Below, in pieces: positions 1-6,379 of a stretch of 15,788 bases of DNA. The stretch's first letter is position 1, and every line of letters begins with the position of its first letter. A program made the position numbers and the translations under genes. The DNA lies in NCBI GenBank assembly GCA_947626725.1, contig CANQTI010000022.1:1-15788 (forward strand), given 5' to 3'. Below the pieces are notes generated by a model. It made no database searches and was not told where the DNA came from. It saw only the letters and a list, made by a program, of their open reading frames with translations. Source of the DNA: an uncultured Eisenbergiella sp. (GTDB taxonomy: Bacteria; Bacillota; Clostridia; Lachnospirales; Lachnospiraceae).

Positions 1-554
1 TCCAGTCCGAGGAGGAATCCATCATGATCTCCTCCTGGCCGGTGTACCGGGAGGACCGGCATTTCGAGCAGGAAGAAAAGGAGATCGGGATCCTCAAGGA
101 GGCGGTGCGCGGTGTCCGCGGCGTCCGCATCCAGATGAACGTGCCGGCGGCGAAAAAGGCGCACATCTTCGTGGTCAGCGAAAAAGAAGAGATCAGGGAC
201 GCATTTGAGAGAGGCAGGCTCTTCTTCGCCTCCCTGGCGGGCGCCTCCGAGATCACTCTGCAGGCGGACCGGACGGGCATCGCCCAGGATGCGGTCTCCG
301 TCGTGATCGCGAACGCGACGCTCTACATCCCCTTTGCGGAGCTGGTGGACATCGCTCAGGAGATCGAGCGGCTCGAGAAAGAGGAAAACCGTCTGAACGG
401 CGAGCTGGCCCGGGTCAACGGCATGCTGAACAACGAGAAGTTCATCAGCCGGGCGCCGGAGAAGAAGATCGCGGAGGAACGCGCCAAGCTGGAGAAGTAC
501 ACCCAGATGATGGCGCAGGTGCAGGAACGGCTGGGACAGCTGAAAAACAGGTGA
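1..554 (+). CDS. valS: Valyl-tRNA synthetase, C-terminal part (5' end outside window)
   Basis: Cytoplasmic enzyme that charges tRNA-Val with valine. Only the last ~184 codons are present; the frame is open from base 3 and enters from outside the window. The first visible residues (QSEEESIMISSWPVY) match the segment of ValRS between the catalytic core and the C-terminal arm. A region rich in Glu, Lys and Leu follows (about the last 65 residues, from FAELVDIAQEIERLEKEE to the stop). This is the heptad pattern of the C-terminal coiled-coil that contacts the tRNA. The ATG at 24 is internal, not a start. A hairpin with a T-run follows at 646-671. The identification rests on family recognition and is firm. 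Confidence 0.95.
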   Translation, partial: QSEEESIMISSWPVYREDRHFEQEEKEIGILKEAVRGVRGVRIQMNVPAAKKAHIFVVSEKEEIRDAFERGRLFFASLAGASEITLQADRTGIAQDAVSVVIANATLYIPFAELVDIAQEIERLEKEENRLNGELARVNGMLNNEKFISRAPEKKIAEERAKLEKYTQMMAQVQERLGQLKNR

Positions 555-645
555 GCATTCAGCCTGTGAAGCGAAGCCGGGAAATTCCGCTGCGGCCGTG
601 GGACGAGCGGCCGGGGGCGGCTGTGAAAAGGGAAAACAGGATTCG

Positions 646-671
646 CCGGGGGCCTGCGGGTCCCCGGTTTT
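646..671 (+). terminator. Likely intrinsic terminator after valS
   Basis: CCGGGGGCC (646-654) pairs with GGTCCCCGG (659-667), with one G-T wobble and a TGCG loop. TTTT then GT follows. The T-run is short, so termination may be partial. The hairpin is enclosed by a longer-range inverted repeat (AAAACAGGA 633-641 / TCCTGTTTT 693-701) whose right arm touches the folC ribosome binding site. Confidence 0.6.
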
Positions 672-713
672 GTCCCTGCAAAAAGAAGGCCGTCCTGTTT
701 TGGGAGAGCAGAA

Positions 714-2045
714 ATGACACAGGTGTCTTATGAGGAAGCTTGCGCCCGGGTTCTGGAGCTGCCGGCACACACGAAAAAGAATCCTTTTGAAGAGACGAAG
801 GCTTTTTATGAATGGCTGGATCGGCCGGGGGGAAAATGCCGGATTTTCCATATAGCGGGAACAAACGGTAAGGGTTCTGTATGCGCTTATCTTGACAGTA
901 TTTTGACAGGAGCGGGTTTTCGGGTCGGGGTATTCACCTCGCCCCATTTGGCAGATCTGCGGGAACGGCTTGTGTGTGACAAAAAATGGATCGGGAAGGA
1001 AACCTTTGCGAAGCTGTATGGAGAATTGGAAGAGCGTTTGGCTGCATATGGGAGGAACTTCTATCCCACCTTTTTTGAAACGCTGTTCTTTTTGTTCATG
1101 CTCTGGATGGAAGAGGAACAGCCGGAATTCACAGTGCTGGAAACGGGCATGGGGGGTCTTGCGGACGTGACCAACGTGGTGGAAAAGCCCCTGGTCTGTG
1201 TGATCACAAAGATTGGCCTGGATCATTGTCAGTATCTCGGGAATACGGTGGAGGAAATTGCGGCGCAGAAAGCGGGAATCTTTCAGCCCGGTGTTCCGGC
1301 CGTTTATCTGGATGCCGGAGAGGGGATTCGGTCGGTCTTTGTCAAAAGGGCAGGAGAGGTTGGCGCTCCCCTGTTTCCGGTGTCGAAAACGGCCGTTAAA
1401 TTTTCAAAAAAGGCCAAAAATAAGATTGATTTTTTAATGGAGTCTGCGTATTATAAATATATTGAGGCTTGTCTGCATACGGAAGCGTTGTATCAGGCAC
1501 AAAATGCCGCTTTAGCCGTGAGAGCGCTGGAGGCGGCGGGACTTTCGGACCGTCTTACGGCGGAGCAGATCGAAAGAGGGCTGGCCTCTATGTGTTGGCC
1601 GGGACGGATGGAAGAGGTACTGCCGTCCGTATTTGTGGACGGCGCGCACAATCCGGACGGCATCGCCGCTTTTCTGGAGAGCGTGGCGGAGGATGGCTGC
1701 CCGGGACGTCGGTTTCTTTTGTTTGGAGCGTCGGCTGACAAGTCTATACAGGAGATGTTTCATCTGCTGAAGTCATCGAAATTGTTTTTTGGCATCTGCG
1801 GTACGGTCATTTCAGGGTCCAGGGGCATGACGGAGGCGGATTTTGAAAAGCTGCGGCATTGGGATGCGGCAGCGGTATTTCAGGACAGTGCACGGGCGCT
1901 GGGGGCGCTCATGCGGCAGGCAGAACCGGGGGATCGGATTTATGCGGTCGGGTCTCTTTATCTCGTCGGAGAGATCGAACGGTTCGCAAAGAGGCGCCGA
2001 GAAGAGCAGGCGGTTTGCAAAAAGGCGCAGGGAGGTTTGCTGTGA
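714..2045 (+). CDS. folC: Bifunctional folylpolyglutamate / dihydrofolate synthase
   Basis: Mur-ligase-family cytoplasmic enzyme of folate metabolism. It adds L-glutamate to dihydropteroate and/or to the gamma-carboxyl of folates, using ATP. At 443 residues it has the usual family length. Visible motifs are the ATP-binding loop GTNGKGSV (residues 49-56, Lys53), the folate-loop region ending in FTSPHL, ETGMGGLADVTN, the LDHCQYLGNTVEEIAAQKAGI segment typical of FolC, and the C-terminal FVDGAHNPDG motif. The ATG at 714 follows GGGAGAGC at about 6 nt spacing. The stop overlaps the next gene's GTG by 4 nt (GTGA), indicating translational coupling. No convincing promoter is seen between the valS terminator and this start. 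Confidence 0.95.
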   Translation: MTQVSYEEACARVLELPAHTKKNPFEETKAFYEWLDRPGGKCRIFHIAGTNGKGSVCAYLDSILTGAGFRVGVFTSPHLADLRERLVCDKKWIGKETFAKLYGELEERLAAYGRNFYPTFFETLFFLFMLWMEEEQPEFTVLETGMGGLADVTNVVEKPLVCVITKIGLDHCQYLGNTVEEIAAQKAGIFQPGVPAVYLDAGEGIRSVFVKRAGEVGAPLFPVSKTAVKFSKKAKNKIDFLMESAYYKYIEACLHTEALYQAQNAALAVRALEAAGLSDRLTAEQIERGLASMCWPGRMEEVLPSVFVDGAHNPDGIAAFLESVAEDGCPGRRFLLFGASADKSIQEMFHLLKSSKLFFGICGTVISGSRGMTEADFEKLRHWDAAAVFQDSARALGALMRQAEPGDRIYAVGSLYLVGEIERFAKRRREEQAVCKKAQGGLL

Positions 2046-2200
2046 TCAATTTTGAGGAAGAACTGAAAAAATTCCATCCCAGCATCGAGGTAGATGAGGC
2101 TGAGGATGTTATTACAGGGCATAATCTGACTGACTTTACGGACATTCTTGTGAAAATGGTGGGGGAGAACGCCGAAGAAACACGGAACAGGAAAGCGTAA
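2042..2200 (+). CDS. Small acidic hypothetical protein coupled to folC
   Basis: A 52-residue protein starting with GTG at 2042 inside the folC stop (overlap GTGA), with GGAGG of the site GGGAGGTTTGCT just upstream. The sequence begins MINFEEELKKFHPSIEV and is rich in Glu and Asp, with one hydrophobic stretch (LTDFTDILVKMV). There is no transmembrane segment or cysteine. The same frame is open further upstream within folC, but the ribosome binding site and the 4-nt overlap support the GTG start. It is followed 11 nt later by the TPR gene, so the three are probably cotranscribed. Similar small proteins are, from memory, common next to folC in Lachnospiraceae. The function is unknown. Confidence 0.75.
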   Translation: MINFEEELKKFHPSIEVDEAEDVITGHNLTDFTDILVKMVGENAEETRNRKA

Positions 2201-2211
2201 AGGAGCCGTTT

Positions 2212-3621
2212 ATGAGATGTTATAACTGTGGAGCGAAGCTGACGGAGAAGGACTTCTGCACCAACTGCGGTGCGGATGTTTCCCGTTATAAAAAGCTGAT
2301 CTGCTTTTCCAATTATTATTACAACGAAGGGCTGAGCAAGGCGAACGTACGTGACCTTTCCGGTGCGGTGGAGAGCCTGAAACAGTGTTTGGCCATCAAC
2401 AAGAACCATATTGCGGCGAGAAACCTTTTGGGTCTCGTCTATTTTGAGATGGGCGAGCAGGTTGCGGCCCTGAGCGAATGGGTCATCAGCAAGAACCTGC
2501 GTCCGAACAAGAACATTGCGGATGATTATCTGAATACGATCCAGAAGAGTCCCGCACAGCTGGAAGCGATCAATCAGAAGAGCAAGAAGTTCAATATTGC
2601 GCTGAACTTCTGCTACCAGAACAACAAGGATCTGGCGATCCTTCAGCTCAAGAAGATCCTTTCCGATGCGCCCAATTATGTGCAGGCCCATCTTTTGCTG
2701 GCGCTTTTGTACATGGAGACAAACGAGTGGGAAAGAGCCAGGCGTGAGCTGGATCGTTGCCTCAAGATTGATTGCGGCAACACCATGGCGCTTCGCTATA
2801 TGCAGGAAGTCGATCAGGCGCTGCGCAAAGAAGAGGAGGGCCGGGGTCCCAGACGGCAGAAGGCAGAGGAAGTCGTCAAATACAAGAGCGGCAATGAGCT
2901 GATCATTCAGCCGGTCAATGTGAAGGAGCCTAAAAAGGGCGGAGGCTGGATCCTGGGGCTTTTGGCCGGAATTGCCATCGGAGTGGCCGCCGTCTGGTTT
3001 CTGATTCTGCCGGCCAGAGAGAATGCTGTACGGGAAGAGATGACTGTGCGGCAGACGGAGCTGGGAGATGAGGTGGATCGTCGGAATACGGAAATCAGCC
3101 GTCTGACCCAGCAGGTGGAATCGCTGCAGAATGAGAAGCAGGGTCTGGAGGAGCAGCTGGAGGAGCTGGACGGCGTGAACGGCCGGATGGGCTCCATCGA
3201 AATGCTCCTGAATGCGGTGTACGTCTATCTGAAATCTCCTTCGGATATGGAACAGCTTTCCGCGGCCATGGAGCAAGTGGACATGGATGTGATCCGCAAT
3301 GCGTCTACACCGGAGGTGGTACGCAATCTCTACAGTGAGATTCTCGGGGCTGTCGGGGAGACGCTTGCCAAATCTTATTACGATACGGGCTACAGCGCAT
3401 ACCGTTCGCAGGAATATGAAACGGCGATTGAGAATCTGGAACGAGCCGTTTCTTATGACGCCGAGAATGAAGAGGCGCTGTATGCGCTGAGCCTGTGTTA
3501 TATGGAAAAAGGGGATACCCAGGCGGCCATCGCTTCCTTCAAAAAGGTGACGGAACTGTTCCCGGGCACACAAAAGGCGGGCCAGGCCCAGGCTTATATC
3601 GATCAGCTGGAGGCGGACTGA
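2212..3621 (+). CDS. Membrane-anchored zinc-ribbon / TPR-repeat protein
   Basis: A 469-residue protein. The N-terminus is a zinc ribbon with two CxxC pairs (Cys3, Cys6, Cys16, Cys19). Helical repeats with TPR character follow at about 30-215 (for example DLSGAVESLKQCLAIN and NNKDLAILQLKKIL). A basic stretch comes next, then one transmembrane helix at about 246-266 (WILGLLAGIAIGVAAVWFLI). A heptad-rich coiled coil follows at about 275-325, and two further TPRs at about 380-465 (SYYDTGYSAYRSQEYETAIENL). The expected topology is N-terminus inside, with the coiled coil and C-terminal TPRs outside. The start ATG has AGGAG 7 nt upstream. It is probably a scaffold; no enzyme motif is visible. It lies between folC and spoIIA, but a terminator separates it from spoIIAA, so a sporulation role is only a guess. 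Confidence 0.85.
   Translation: MRCYNCGAKLTEKDFCTNCGADVSRYKKLICFSNYYYNEGLSKANVRDLSGAVESLKQCLAINKNHIAARNLLGLVYFEMGEQVAALSEWVISKNLRPNKNIADDYLNTIQKSPAQLEAINQKSKKFNIALNFCYQNNKDLAILQLKKILSDAPNYVQAHLLLALLYMETNEWERARRELDRCLKIDCGNTMALRYMQEVDQALRKEEEGRGPRRQKAEEVVKYKSGNELIIQPVNVKEPKKGGGWILGLLAGIAIGVAAVWFLILPARENAVREEMTVRQTELGDEVDRRNTEISRLTQQVESLQNEKQGLEEQLEELDGVNGRMGSIEMLLNAVYVYLKSPSDMEQLSAAMEQVDMDVIRNASTPEVVRNLYSEILGAVGETLAKSYYDTGYSAYRSQEYETAIENLERAVSYDAENEEALYALSLCYMEKGDTQAAIASFKKVTELFPGTQKAGQAQAYIDQLEAD
3408..3437 (+). promoter_or_regulatory. Possible sigma-H promoter for spoIIA inside the upstream gene
   Basis: GCAGGAATA (3408-3416) matches the sigma-H -35 consensus RNAGGAWWW at all nine positions. 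TGAGAATCT (3429-3437) matches the -10 RNNGAATWW at seven of nine, with about one extra base of spacing. B. subtilis spoIIA is transcribed by sigma-H. No promoter fits in the 18 nt between the hairpin at 3673-3707 and the start codon, so the promoter must lie further upstream. Because it sits inside coding sequence this may be a chance match. Confidence 0.25.
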
Positions 3622-3672
3622 GGAAAAAGGCTGCATGTCCGGACGGATCGTCTGAAAGAAAAGTTGTTTACG

Positions 3673-3707
3673 AAAGAGAACATGTGTGAAACATGTTCTC
3701 TTTTTTT
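3673..3707 (+). terminator. Strong intrinsic terminator immediately upstream of spoIIAA
   Basis: AAAGAGAACATGT (3673-3685) and ACATGTTCTCTTT (3691-3703) form a perfect 13-bp stem with a GTGAA loop. The T-run covers 3701-3707. It would end transcripts from the folC-TPR unit. It finishes only 18 nt before the spoIIAA start codon, so any transcript that begins upstream must read through it. Confidence 0.85.
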
Positions 3708-3725
3708 GAGGAAAGGAGAAACGGT

Positions 3726-4067
3726 ATGGAAGAAGAATTCAAGATTATCGATCACTGCCTGATGATCCGGCTCCCGGAGGAAATTGACCACAAAAGCTGT
3801 CAGGAGATTTCCCGGCGGGCGGATCATCTGCTGTTGGACGCTGAGGTGAAACATGTTGTGTTTGATTTTTCGCGGACCATGTTCATGGATAGTTCTGGGG
3901 TAGGGGTGCTGGCTGGGCGTTACCGAAAGGTTTCCTGTTTTGGGGGAAAAGTGTTCGTGATGAATGCCAACCGACGTATAAAAAAGATCTTAAAGCTGTC
4001 CGGATTGATGAAATATCTGGAGTTTATGGAACGGGAGGAAGAGGATGAAAAACGAGATCAGGATTGA
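3726..4067 (+). CDS. spoIIAA: Anti-sigma F factor antagonist SpoIIAA
   Basis: STAS-domain protein that releases sigma-F from SpoIIAB in the forespore. It is inactivated when SpoIIAB phosphorylates it and reactivated by the SpoIIE phosphatase. It has 113 residues, against 117 in B. subtilis. The phospho-acceptor motif FMDSSGVGVLAGRY is intact, with Ser56 equivalent to B. subtilis Ser58. The N-terminal strand and ELDH-like motif (EEIDHKSC) are also present. The start is the ATG at 3726, behind GGAAAGGAGAA. An in-frame ATG at 3693 lies inside the terminator stem and is rejected. It overlaps spoIIAB by 23 nt, so the two are likely coupled and made in matched amounts. The operon order spoIIAA-spoIIAB-sigF confirms the identity. 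Confidence 0.95.
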   Translation: MEEEFKIIDHCLMIRLPEEIDHKSCQEISRRADHLLLDAEVKHVVFDFSRTMFMDSSGVGVLAGRYRKVSCFGGKVFVMNANRRIKKILKLSGLMKYLEFMEREEEDEKRDQD

Positions 4068-4479
4068 GATGGAAGCATTGCCGGAAAACGAAGGCTTTGC
4101 GAGGGTTGCTGTCGCGGCGTTTATCACGGCCCAGAATCCGACGGTGGAAGAAATCTGTGATGTGAAGACAGCGGTGTCCGAGGCAGTGACCAACGCTGTT
4201 ATACACGCCTATGAAGAGCGGGGCGGCCGCATCGTCATTCGATGCAGTCTGGGGGACGGTCTGTTACATATGGAAATCGAAGATTTCGGCAGAGGAATTG
4301 AGGATATTCCCAAGGCGATGGAACCGCTGTTCACGACCAGGCCGGAGCTGGAGCGCTCTGGGATGGGCTTCGCCTTTATGGAGGCGTTCATGGACCGTCT
4401 GGAGGTGAGATCCGAACCGGGGAGGGGTACCCAGATCATCATGGAAAAAAAGTTTGGCATTGGATCCGGCGGGGAGTAA
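4045..4479 (+). CDS. spoIIAB: Anti-sigma F factor / serine kinase SpoIIAB
   Basis: GHKL-fold ATP-dependent protein that binds and holds sigma-F in the predivisional cell and mother cell, and phosphorylates SpoIIAA. It has 144 residues, close to the 146 of B. subtilis. The N-box is EAVTNAVIHAY (Glu46 as catalytic base, Asn50 for Mg2+). The G1 box is IEDFGRGIED (Asp80, Gly82, Gly84) and the G2 region RSGMGFAFMEAFMD (Gly106-Met107-Gly108). The N-terminus (MKNEIRIEMEALPENEGFARV) aligns with the family start, which supports the ATG at 4045 behind GGGAGGAAGAGG. The stop lies 3 nt before sigF. All key residues are present, so the switch should be functional. Confidence 0.96.
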   Translation: MKNEIRIEMEALPENEGFARVAVAAFITAQNPTVEEICDVKTAVSEAVTNAVIHAYEERGGRIVIRCSLGDGLLHMEIEDFGRGIEDIPKAMEPLFTTRPELERSGMGFAFMEAFMDRLEVRSEPGRGTQIIMEKKFGIGSGGE

Positions 4480-4482
4480 TCC

Positions 4483-5229
4483 ATGGAAAATGTATCAGTA
4501 TTGATTGCGAAGGCGCAGGCGGGAGACAGCGCTGCCAGAGATATACTGATCGAAGAAAACCTGGGCCTGGTGCGTCACATTGTGAAGCGCTATGCGGGAA
4601 GAGGATACGACGCGGAGGATCTTTTTCAGACGGGGACTATCGGATTGATGAAAGCCATTGATCATTTTGATCTGAATTATGATGTGAAATTTTCCACTTA
4701 TGCGGTCCCCCTGATCGCAGGAGAGATTCGCCGGTTTCTGCGGGATGACGGAATGGTGAAAGTGAGTCGTTCTCTGAAGGATGCGGCGTTCCGACTGCAT
4801 AAAGCGCAGGAGTCTTTTGTGAAACAGAATGGACGTGAGCCCACCCTGCAGGAGGTGTGTGACGTATCAGGGGTGACGTATGACGATGCGGTGATGGCGA
4901 TTGGCGCGTCAGGAGAGGTGGAGTCGCTGTATAAACCTGTCTGCGGAGGAGACGGAAAAGAGATTCGCCTGTTGGATCAGATCGCAGCGAGGACGCCGGA
5001 CGGGCAGCTGGAGGATCGGGAAAAGAACAGCTTATTGGATCGAATGCTGCTGCGCCAGCTCTTGGAGGATCTGCCGGAGCAGGACCGCCGCCTGATCCGG
5101 ATGCGATATTTCGAAGAGAAGACGCAGACGCAGATCGCGAGAGAGATGGGAATCAGCCAGGTACAGGTGAGCCGGCTGGAAAAGCGGATCCTGATTCGGA
5201 TGCGGGAAGAAACGGAAAAATGTAAATAA
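4483..5229 (+). CDS. sigF: RNA polymerase sigma-F factor (first forespore sigma)
   Basis: A 248-residue sigma-70-family factor; B. subtilis SigF has 255. Region 2 runs through NLGLVRHIVKRYAGRGYDAEDLFQ, TGTIGLMKAIDHFD and the FSTYAVPLIAGEIRRFLRDDGMVKVSRS segment typical of the SigF/SigG group. Region 3 is at about 105-160, and region 4 with its helix-turn-helix ends the protein (QTQIAREMGISQVQVSRLEKRI). It directs early forespore genes after asymmetric division and is held by SpoIIAB until released. The ATG follows GGCGGGGAG at about 6 nt and lies 3 nt after the spoIIAB stop. No terminator hairpin is visible between the stop and the sortase promoter at 5266, so readthrough into the sortase gene is possible. 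Confidence 0.96.
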   Translation: MENVSVLIAKAQAGDSAARDILIEENLGLVRHIVKRYAGRGYDAEDLFQTGTIGLMKAIDHFDLNYDVKFSTYAVPLIAGEIRRFLRDDGMVKVSRSLKDAAFRLHKAQESFVKQNGREPTLQEVCDVSGVTYDDAVMAIGASGEVESLYKPVCGGDGKEIRLLDQIAARTPDGQLEDREKNSLLDRMLLRQLLEDLPEQDRRLIRMRYFEEKTQTQIAREMGISQVQVSRLEKRILIRMREETEKCK

Positions 5230-5265
5230 CAGAGTTATAAAAAGAAAAATATGGGGAAATCCGTG

Positions 5266-5293
5266 TTGCATTTTAAAAAGATTTCGTTATAAT
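5266..5293 (+). promoter_or_regulatory. Vegetative (sigma-A type) promoter of the sortase gene
   Basis: TTGCAT (5266-5271), a 16-nt spacer and a perfect TATAAT (5288-5293), with an AT-rich region upstream. The predicted start is near 5300, giving a leader of about 75 nt to the ATG at 5375. It would let the sortase be transcribed in growing cells, independently of sigF. Confidence 0.75.
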
Positions 5294-5305
5294 GAGAATA
5301 AGAAA

Positions 5306-5312
5306 TGTCGAA
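5306..5312 (+). promoter_or_regulatory. Spo0A box (TGTCGAA) just downstream of the sortase start point
   Basis: A perfect match to the B. subtilis Spo0A box TGTCGAA, about +6 to +12 relative to the start predicted from TATAAT at 5288-5293. A bound repressor there would block the promoter. Caution: the same 7-mer also occurs inside coding sequence (1381-1387, and reversed at 6769-6775 and 7416-7422), so one box alone is weak evidence. Confidence 0.4.
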
Positions 5313-5374
5313 AAAGTACGGTTTTGCTGTGGTATCCATATGACGCCGCACAGGCGGCAGGGCGGGAGGAAAAC

Positions 5375-6283
5375 ATGAGCAAAAGGAAAAAAGCGGGCAG
5401 CAGGAGCCAGGCCGTGGAGAACGAAAAGAGGACCAAAAGGCATAAGAGGAATGGCCGGAAAAATGGCTGGAAGCCCATCGAATGGGTAATCCTTCTGGCG
5501 GCAATCTGTGTTTTTCTGGTGAGCGGGTATAAGCTGGCCGGAATCTTCCTGGAGTATAAAGCGGGGGTAGACGCATATGATTCCCTGCAGGAGAGGTATG
5601 TAATCCAGGGGGCCGCACCGGAACGGAAGGAAGAAGAAACGCAGGAGGCTGTGGATGACCTGGAGGCGTTTCCGGATATTGATGTGAATTATAAGGCTCT
5701 GAAGGAGATCAACGAGGATTTCCTGGGCTGGCTGGTAATTCCTGTGCTGGAGCTGGAGTACCCCGTTGTGCAGGGCGAGGACAATGACTATTATATGTAT
5801 CGCACATTTGAAAGAGAGGACAACCGTTCCGGTTCCATTTTTATGGATGCGTGGGCGAGCCCGGACCTGACCGATTATAATACCTTTATTTTCGGACACA
5901 ATATGCGGAACCTGAGCATGTTCGGCAAGCTCAAGCTGCTCAGCCGGGATGAAGAGCTGTGCGCCGAGAACCCGTATTTCTACCTTTATACGGAGGACAA
6001 TATTTACCAGTATTTGATCGTCAGCTATTATGTGACGAGGGACGGCAGTTCTACATATTATATTCCCGTTGATGAGGAAGATTATGAGACGTATAAGAAG
6101 ATGGTGCTTCGGAGCACGCCTTACGAGTGCCCGATGGAGATCCCGGAGGATTCGCCGATGATAACGCTCTCCACCTGTTACGGTGCGGCGGGCGGCACAC
6201 AGCGTTTTGTGGTACACGGCATTCTGAACAGGATGGTTCAGACGCCTCAGTACAGTGACACCGCAGGGATCGGCGGCGAATAA
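5375..6283 (+). CDS. Class B sortase (cysteine transpeptidase)
   Basis: Membrane-anchored enzyme that cleaves a C-terminal sorting signal on exported proteins and joins them to the cell wall or to another protein. It has 302 residues. A strongly basic N-terminus (KRKKAGSRSQ, KRTKRHKRNGRK) precedes one transmembrane helix (WVILLAAICVFLVSGYKLAG), giving type II topology with the catalytic domain outside. The catalytic residues are His175 in FGHNM, Cys268 in TLSTC and Arg277 in QRFVVHG. The TLSTC-to-RFVVHG arrangement is class B like. The start is the ATG at 5375 behind GGGAGGAAAAC; an earlier in-frame ATG at 5324 lies between the promoter and a better ribosome binding site. No LPxTG-like substrate is encoded in the window. 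Its place between sigF and the spoVA genes is notable. Confidence 0.92.
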   Translation: MSKRKKAGSRSQAVENEKRTKRHKRNGRKNGWKPIEWVILLAAICVFLVSGYKLAGIFLEYKAGVDAYDSLQERYVIQGAAPERKEEETQEAVDDLEAFPDIDVNYKALKEINEDFLGWLVIPVLELEYPVVQGEDNDYYMYRTFEREDNRSGSIFMDAWASPDLTDYNTFIFGHNMRNLSMFGKLKLLSRDEELCAENPYFYLYTEDNIYQYLIVSYYVTRDGSSTYYIPVDEEDYETYKKMVLRSTPYECPMEIPEDSPMITLSTCYGAAGGTQRFVVHGILNRMVQTPQYSDTAGIGGE

Positions 6284-6306
6284 AAAAGAAAAAAGAGGAC
6301 ATACTG
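6278..6306 (+). promoter_or_regulatory. Candidate sigma-G (forespore) promoter for spoVA
   Basis: GAATA (6278-6282), a 17-nt spacer and CATACTG (6300-6306) fit the sigma-G type pattern GHATR / CATWHTR, recalled from B. subtilis work. The -35 overlaps the sortase stop codon. The spoVA operon is a classical sigma-G target, which makes the match more credible. The start would be near 6313, before the two hairpins of the leader. The gene start is at 6380. Confidence 0.5.
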
Positions 6307-6325
6307 GTGCCAAAGCGCCAGCGGC

Positions 6326-6353
6326 AGGGTCGTGCGTTGCGCGGCCCTTTTTT
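6326..6353 (+). terminator. Terminator-like hairpin between sortase and spoVAA
   Basis: AGGGTCGTGC (6326-6335) pairs with GCGCGGCCCT (6339-6348) through ten pairs including two G-T wobbles, followed by a run of T to 6353. It could terminate the sortase transcript. It also lies inside the leader of any transcript from the promoter at 6278-6306. An alternative hairpin (6345-6352 with 6360-6367, CCCTTTTT/AAAAAGGG) shares its right arm and T-run and also covers the G-rich spoVAA ribosome binding site. Confidence 0.65.
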
Positions 6354-6379
6354 GTGCCTAAAAAGGGGGAAGAGCGGCA

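Noticed and set aside
1381..1387. TGTCGAA, a perfect Spo0A box
   Set aside because: It lies inside folC, far from any promoter. The reversed boxes at 6769-6775 (in spoVAA) and 7416-7422 (in spoVAB) are rejected for the same reason and show the chance background for this 7-mer.
1909..3636. Very long open frame on the minus strand (575 codons) opposite folC and the TPR gene
   Set aside because: It is antisense to well-supported genes, lacks a ribosome binding site and gives a protein rich in His, Arg and Leu, as expected from reading the codon pattern of the other strand. The same applies to the minus-strand frames at 5273-6520, 8794-10518 and 12186-13676.
3621..3650. AGGAAAAA as a sigma-H -35 directly upstream of spoIIAA
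   Set aside because: No GAAT-like -10 is found at the required distance; the bases there read GGACGGAT.
3693..3725. Upstream in-frame ATG for spoIIAA
   Set aside because: It falls within the right arm of the terminator stem, has no ribosome binding site and would add residues not found in the family.
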